Source of the DNA: an uncultured Ellagibacter sp.
GTDB taxonomy: Bacteria; Actinomycetota; Coriobacteriia; Coriobacteriales; Eggerthellaceae
DNA: 16,243 nt
Direction: 5' to 3'
Assembly: GCF_934636505.1 (NCBI RefSeq)
Contig: NZ_CAKUAL010000047.1
Span: 1-16,243, forward strand
In this document: positions 15,655 to 16,243 of the stretch, piece after piece
Layout: every line of letters starts with the position of its first letter
How positions within the stretch are numbered: the stretch's first letter is position 1
Notes under the pieces: model-generated
The model's input: only the letters and a program-made list of their open reading frames with translations
The model's database searches: none
Told to the model about the DNA's origin: nothing
Translations under genes and position numbers: made by a program

Positions 15655-16134
15655 TTAAGCTCCCGCGCGCTCTTGCTCCATATGCAAAAGCCCCTCGCGG
15701 ATGCGCCCGCGCGCGTCGGCGGCGAGGGGACGTCCGTTGGCGCGCACAACCCGATGGTCGGGGACGATCACGGCAAGCGGATTTTCCCTCACCGCGGCCC
15801 CCACAGCGCGGTATGATTTCGGTTTCCCCAGCTCGCGCGCGATATCTCCGCTGGTGACCGAGGTGGCGAAGGGTACGCGGGAAAGCGCTTCCCACACGCT
15901 TTTCTGAAACTCGCTCCCCTCGGGATCGAGCGGAACGTCGAAGGCGGTGCGCTTCCCAGCGAAGTATTCTAAAAGCTCGGTGGCACAGCGGTTCGAAAGC
16001 TCGGTCGGGCGCCGGGTGCCTGAAAGCTGCACCTCGCCGAACGCGACCGCGCGCACGCCCCGCTCGCTCACGCAGACGGTGATCGGGCCGTGGGGGGTGG
16101 GGTAGGAATAGTGCGAGAGCATGCTGTGCGTCAT
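15655..16134 (-). CDS. Alkyltransferase-like protein (Ogt/MGMT family) lacking the catalytic Cys
   Basis: This 159-residue protein has the alkylguanine-DNA alkyltransferase layout: an N-terminal beta domain (THSMLSHYSYPTPHGPITV), then FQKSVWEALSRVPFATSVTSGDIA, SYRAVGAAVRENP with the Arg finger (Arg109), and the active-site loop. The loop reads VPDHRVV instead of the usual PCHRV, so Asp126 replaces the methyl-accepting Cys. The codon is GAC, two changes from TGC, so a single sequencing error does not explain it. The usual GGYxGG tail motif is also missing. It should bind O6-alkylguanine and flag the lesion rather than repair it, like ATL proteins, which usually carry Trp or Ala there (inference). 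I chose ATG 16134 over 16158: AGAAGG precedes it, and a TATAAT at 16161-16166 would start transcription at about 16154, after the first ATG. Confidence 0.85.
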   Translation of the reverse strand: MTHSMLSHYSYPTPHGPITVCVSERGVRAVAFGEVQLSGTRRPTELSNRCATELLEYFAGKRTAFDVPLDPEGSEFQKSVWEALSRVPFATSVTSGDIARELGKPKSYRAVGAAVRENPLAVIVPDHRVVRANGRPLAADARGRIREGLLHMEQERAGA

Positions 16135-16160
16135 GGGGCCTTCTTCCTGTCGGTGCATCC

Positions 16161-16166
16161 ATTATA
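16161..16166 (-). promoter_or_regulatory. Consensus -10 element for the alkyltransferase-like gene
   Basis: A perfect TATAAT is read on the minus strand. No good -35 lies 16-18 bases upstream. Its position supports the downstream ATG at 16134 as the true start. Confidence 0.5.
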
Positions 16167-16209
16167 GGCGGGCGAGGCGCCTTCGCACGTTGCTGCGTGG
16201 GGATTTCAC

Positions 16210-16243
16210 ATGTCATTGCTCGATGTGCCCGCCGCGTGCGCCC
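16210..16243 (+). CDS. Possible start of a gene running off the right edge
   Basis: ATG at 16210 opens a frame MSLLDVPAACA that stays open to the window end, with GGGGA six bases upstream. It is divergent from the alkyltransferase-like gene. Eleven residues are too few for a reliable identity; a RecG-like N-terminus is one guess. Confidence 0.3.
   Translation, partial: MSLLDVPAACA

Overview
The window looks like chromosomal DNA of a high-GC anaerobic actinobacterium, most likely class Coriobacteriia (Eggerthellaceae-like). The basis is the DUF512 radical-SAM / der / plsY / gpsA gene order, GTG and TTG starts with good Shine-Dalgarno (SD) sites, a flavin-reductase/rubredoxin fusion typical of anaerobes, and a VanZ/RDD membrane protein. 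The assignment is inference from gene content, not from a search.

Region 1 (1-6479) is accessory. It opens with the 3' part of a tRNA-Asp gene and its terminator. Next come a minus-strand Rnl2-type RNA ligase, about 630 bp without a convincing gene, and a two-gene toxin-antitoxin module. In that module a Panacea (DUF4065) antitoxin lies directly upstream of a RelA/SpoT-domain protein, the layout of a PanA-toxSAS pair. Divergent from it is a 990-residue protein with a TOTE-type archaeo-eukaryotic primase domain, a superfamily 2 helicase and a degenerate phospholipase D-like tail. A perfect 12-bp inverted repeat sits in the divergent promoter region. The toxin region is clearly more AT-rich than the housekeeping part: bases 2161-2220 have 25 G/C of 60, against 40 of 60 at 7561-7620. 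The whole reads as a laterally acquired defence or conflict island beside a tRNA gene.

Region 2 (6681-11303) is a tightly packed housekeeping operon: DUF512 radical-SAM protein, der (ribosome assembly GTPase), plsY and gpsA. The last two supply and acylate glycerol 3-phosphate, so the operon pairs ribosome assembly with the start of phospholipid synthesis.

Region 3 (11304-16243) holds separate units: a GNAT acetyltransferase; an intergenic inverted-repeat element; a flavin reductase/rubredoxin fusion behind a good promoter overlapped by a Fur-family-like box; an unusual VanZ-RDD-NAD(P)H-hydrate epimerase fusion; and an O6-alkylguanine-DNA alkyltransferase homologue with Asp in place of the catalytic Cys.

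The best candidates for new biology are the RNA ligase / PanA-toxSAS / primase-helicase island, the VanZ-RDD-NnrE fusion and the PDHR alkyltransferase-like protein. No CRISPR array, insertion-sequence transposase or rRNA gene was seen.
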